Source: a virus. Taken from it: a DNA stretch of 23,550 nt. The DNA lies in IMG/VR virus record IMGVR_UViG_3300046167_000351, positions 1 to 23,550 of that record; one strand, written 5' to 3'. The notes under the pieces are model-generated. The model did not search any database, had not been told where the DNA came from, and worked only from the letters and a program-made list of their open reading frames with translations. Of this stretch, positions 22,915 to 23,550 are shown one piece after another (within the stretch, counting starts at the first letter, position 1; every line of letters starts with the position of its first letter). A program made the translations under genes and the position numbers.

Positions 22915-23550
22915 GTACTTATCCAAACCCTAAGGGAAACATTGGTCAAGTCTGGATGCAGATGTACCAAGAGAAGGGTGACTTACTAGAGCGCAGTGAA
23001 GCTTATGCTAGATGGACTCTAGCTAATATACTTCGTGCTGATAGAGAGACACACCAACAGAATACAGAAATGACTAAAGGTTCTGTGATGATGGGAGCTA
23101 AGTGGGTTAATCACTTAGCCAATAGAATAGTAGATGTACTGTTCCCCTTATCCAGACCATTCTTTACTGTGTCTTTAACACCTAAAACTAAATTAAAATT
23201 AGAACAAGAAAATGGCCCAGACCAAATGGCTATTGTGAAAGAACAGATAAGAGAAGCTACTACTAGGATAGAAGAAGAGGCTATAAGAAACCTTAGACTA
23301 GTAGAATACAGACCTGTAGCTATTGAAGCATGTAAGCATCTTATTATTACAGGTAATGCTTTACTTAGAAGAATGCCGTCAGGCAAAAGAATACTGTACT
23401 CTATTGACCGCTATGGAATTAGACGTGATATAGAGGGTAATGCCATTGAAGTTGTACTATATGACCGAAAGAAATATTGTACCTTTGACCCAGAAATGCA
23501 AGCTATGATTAGAGAAGTGCATCCTAAGGTTAAAGATGATGACAAGATGG
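22911..23550 (+). CDS. Portal (head-tail connector) protein, partial
   Basis: The frame starts at an ATG overlapping the previous stop (ATGA) and runs past the right end of the window, giving 213 residues. The N-terminal part (DLLERSEAYARWTLANIL) and the segments VNHLANRIVDVLFPLSRPFF and EACKHLIITGNALLRR match T7 gp8-type connectors, where a helical region precedes the clip and stem. It would form the dodecameric ring at the packaging vertex and partner the terminase at the left of this window. Only a weak GAGG stands upstream. The rest is outside the window. Confidence 0.9.
   Translation, partial: MSTYPNPKGNIGQVWMQMYQEKGDLLERSEAYARWTLANILRADRETHQQNTEMTKGSVMMGAKWVNHLANRIVDVLFPLSRPFFTVSLTPKTKLKLEQENGPDQMAIVKEQIREATTRIEEEAIRNLRLVEYRPVAIEACKHLIITGNALLRRMPSGKRILYSIDRYGIRRDIEGNAIEVVLYDRKKYCTFDPEMQAMIREVHPKVKDDDKM

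Noticed and set aside
1-23550. CRISPR array, insertion sequence, integrase or attachment site
   Set aside because: No regularly spaced repeats, transposase or integrase motifs, or tRNA-like attachment sites were seen on either strand.

Overview
The window is a contiguous stretch of a lytic T7-like podovirus (Autographivirales type). The markers are a single-subunit T7-type RNA polymerase, a family A DNA polymerase with its own exonuclease domain, a T7-gp6-type 5'-3' exonuclease, a T7-gp19-type large terminase and a T7-gp8-type portal. All convincing genes lie on the + strand, are tightly packed and often share stop/start bases. No integrase, repressor or tRNA gene was recognised. The base composition is AT-leaning. 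The ribonucleotide reductase genes and several small conserved proteins resemble those of marine phages, so an aquatic Gram-negative host is likely; that is inference and the host cannot be named from the sequence.

Layout. 18-3737: packaging and lysis end (large terminase, an unknown coiled-coil protein, GH19-like endolysin, holin, two tiny very basic proteins). 3738-4288: a gene-free spacer of about 550 bases with inverted repeats, a GC-rich island, two phage-type promoters and one good host sigma70-type promoter. 4289-7833: an AT-rich block of small early-type genes, mostly unrecognised, interrupted at 5649-5835 by a candidate structured RNA. 7830-17057: primase, ribonucleotide reductase alpha (with an embedded glutaredoxin domain) and beta, a dNMP-kinase-like protein, DnaB-type helicase, metallophosphoesterase and DNA polymerase. 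17054-21837: phage promoter, putative ssDNA-binding protein, exonuclease, endonuclease VII-like nuclease and RNA polymerase. 21839-23550: phage promoter, small proteins, a GNAT acetyltransferase and the start of the portal gene, which runs off the window.

How it works together. Terminase and lysis genes are normally the last genes of a T7-like genome and the small early genes the first. Because they are joined here, the window probably crosses the physical genome ends (circular or permuted assembly), with the ends or terminal repeats in or near 3738-4288. The host polymerase would start from the sigma70-type promoter at 4224-4251 and transcribe the early and replication genes through to the phage RNA polymerase. 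The phage polymerase would then use the repeated promoter motif (3821, 4050, 17054, 21839), feeding back on its own gene and switching on the structural genes. RNA polymerase placed after replication and next to the structural genes resembles phiKMV-like and pelagiphage-like arrangements rather than T7.

The least explained parts are the structured RNA candidate at 5659-5766, the near-identical hairpin leaders before 5836 and 10653, the GAGAGA-type leaders of the early genes, and a membrane-protein frame overlapping the exonuclease and endonuclease VII genes.
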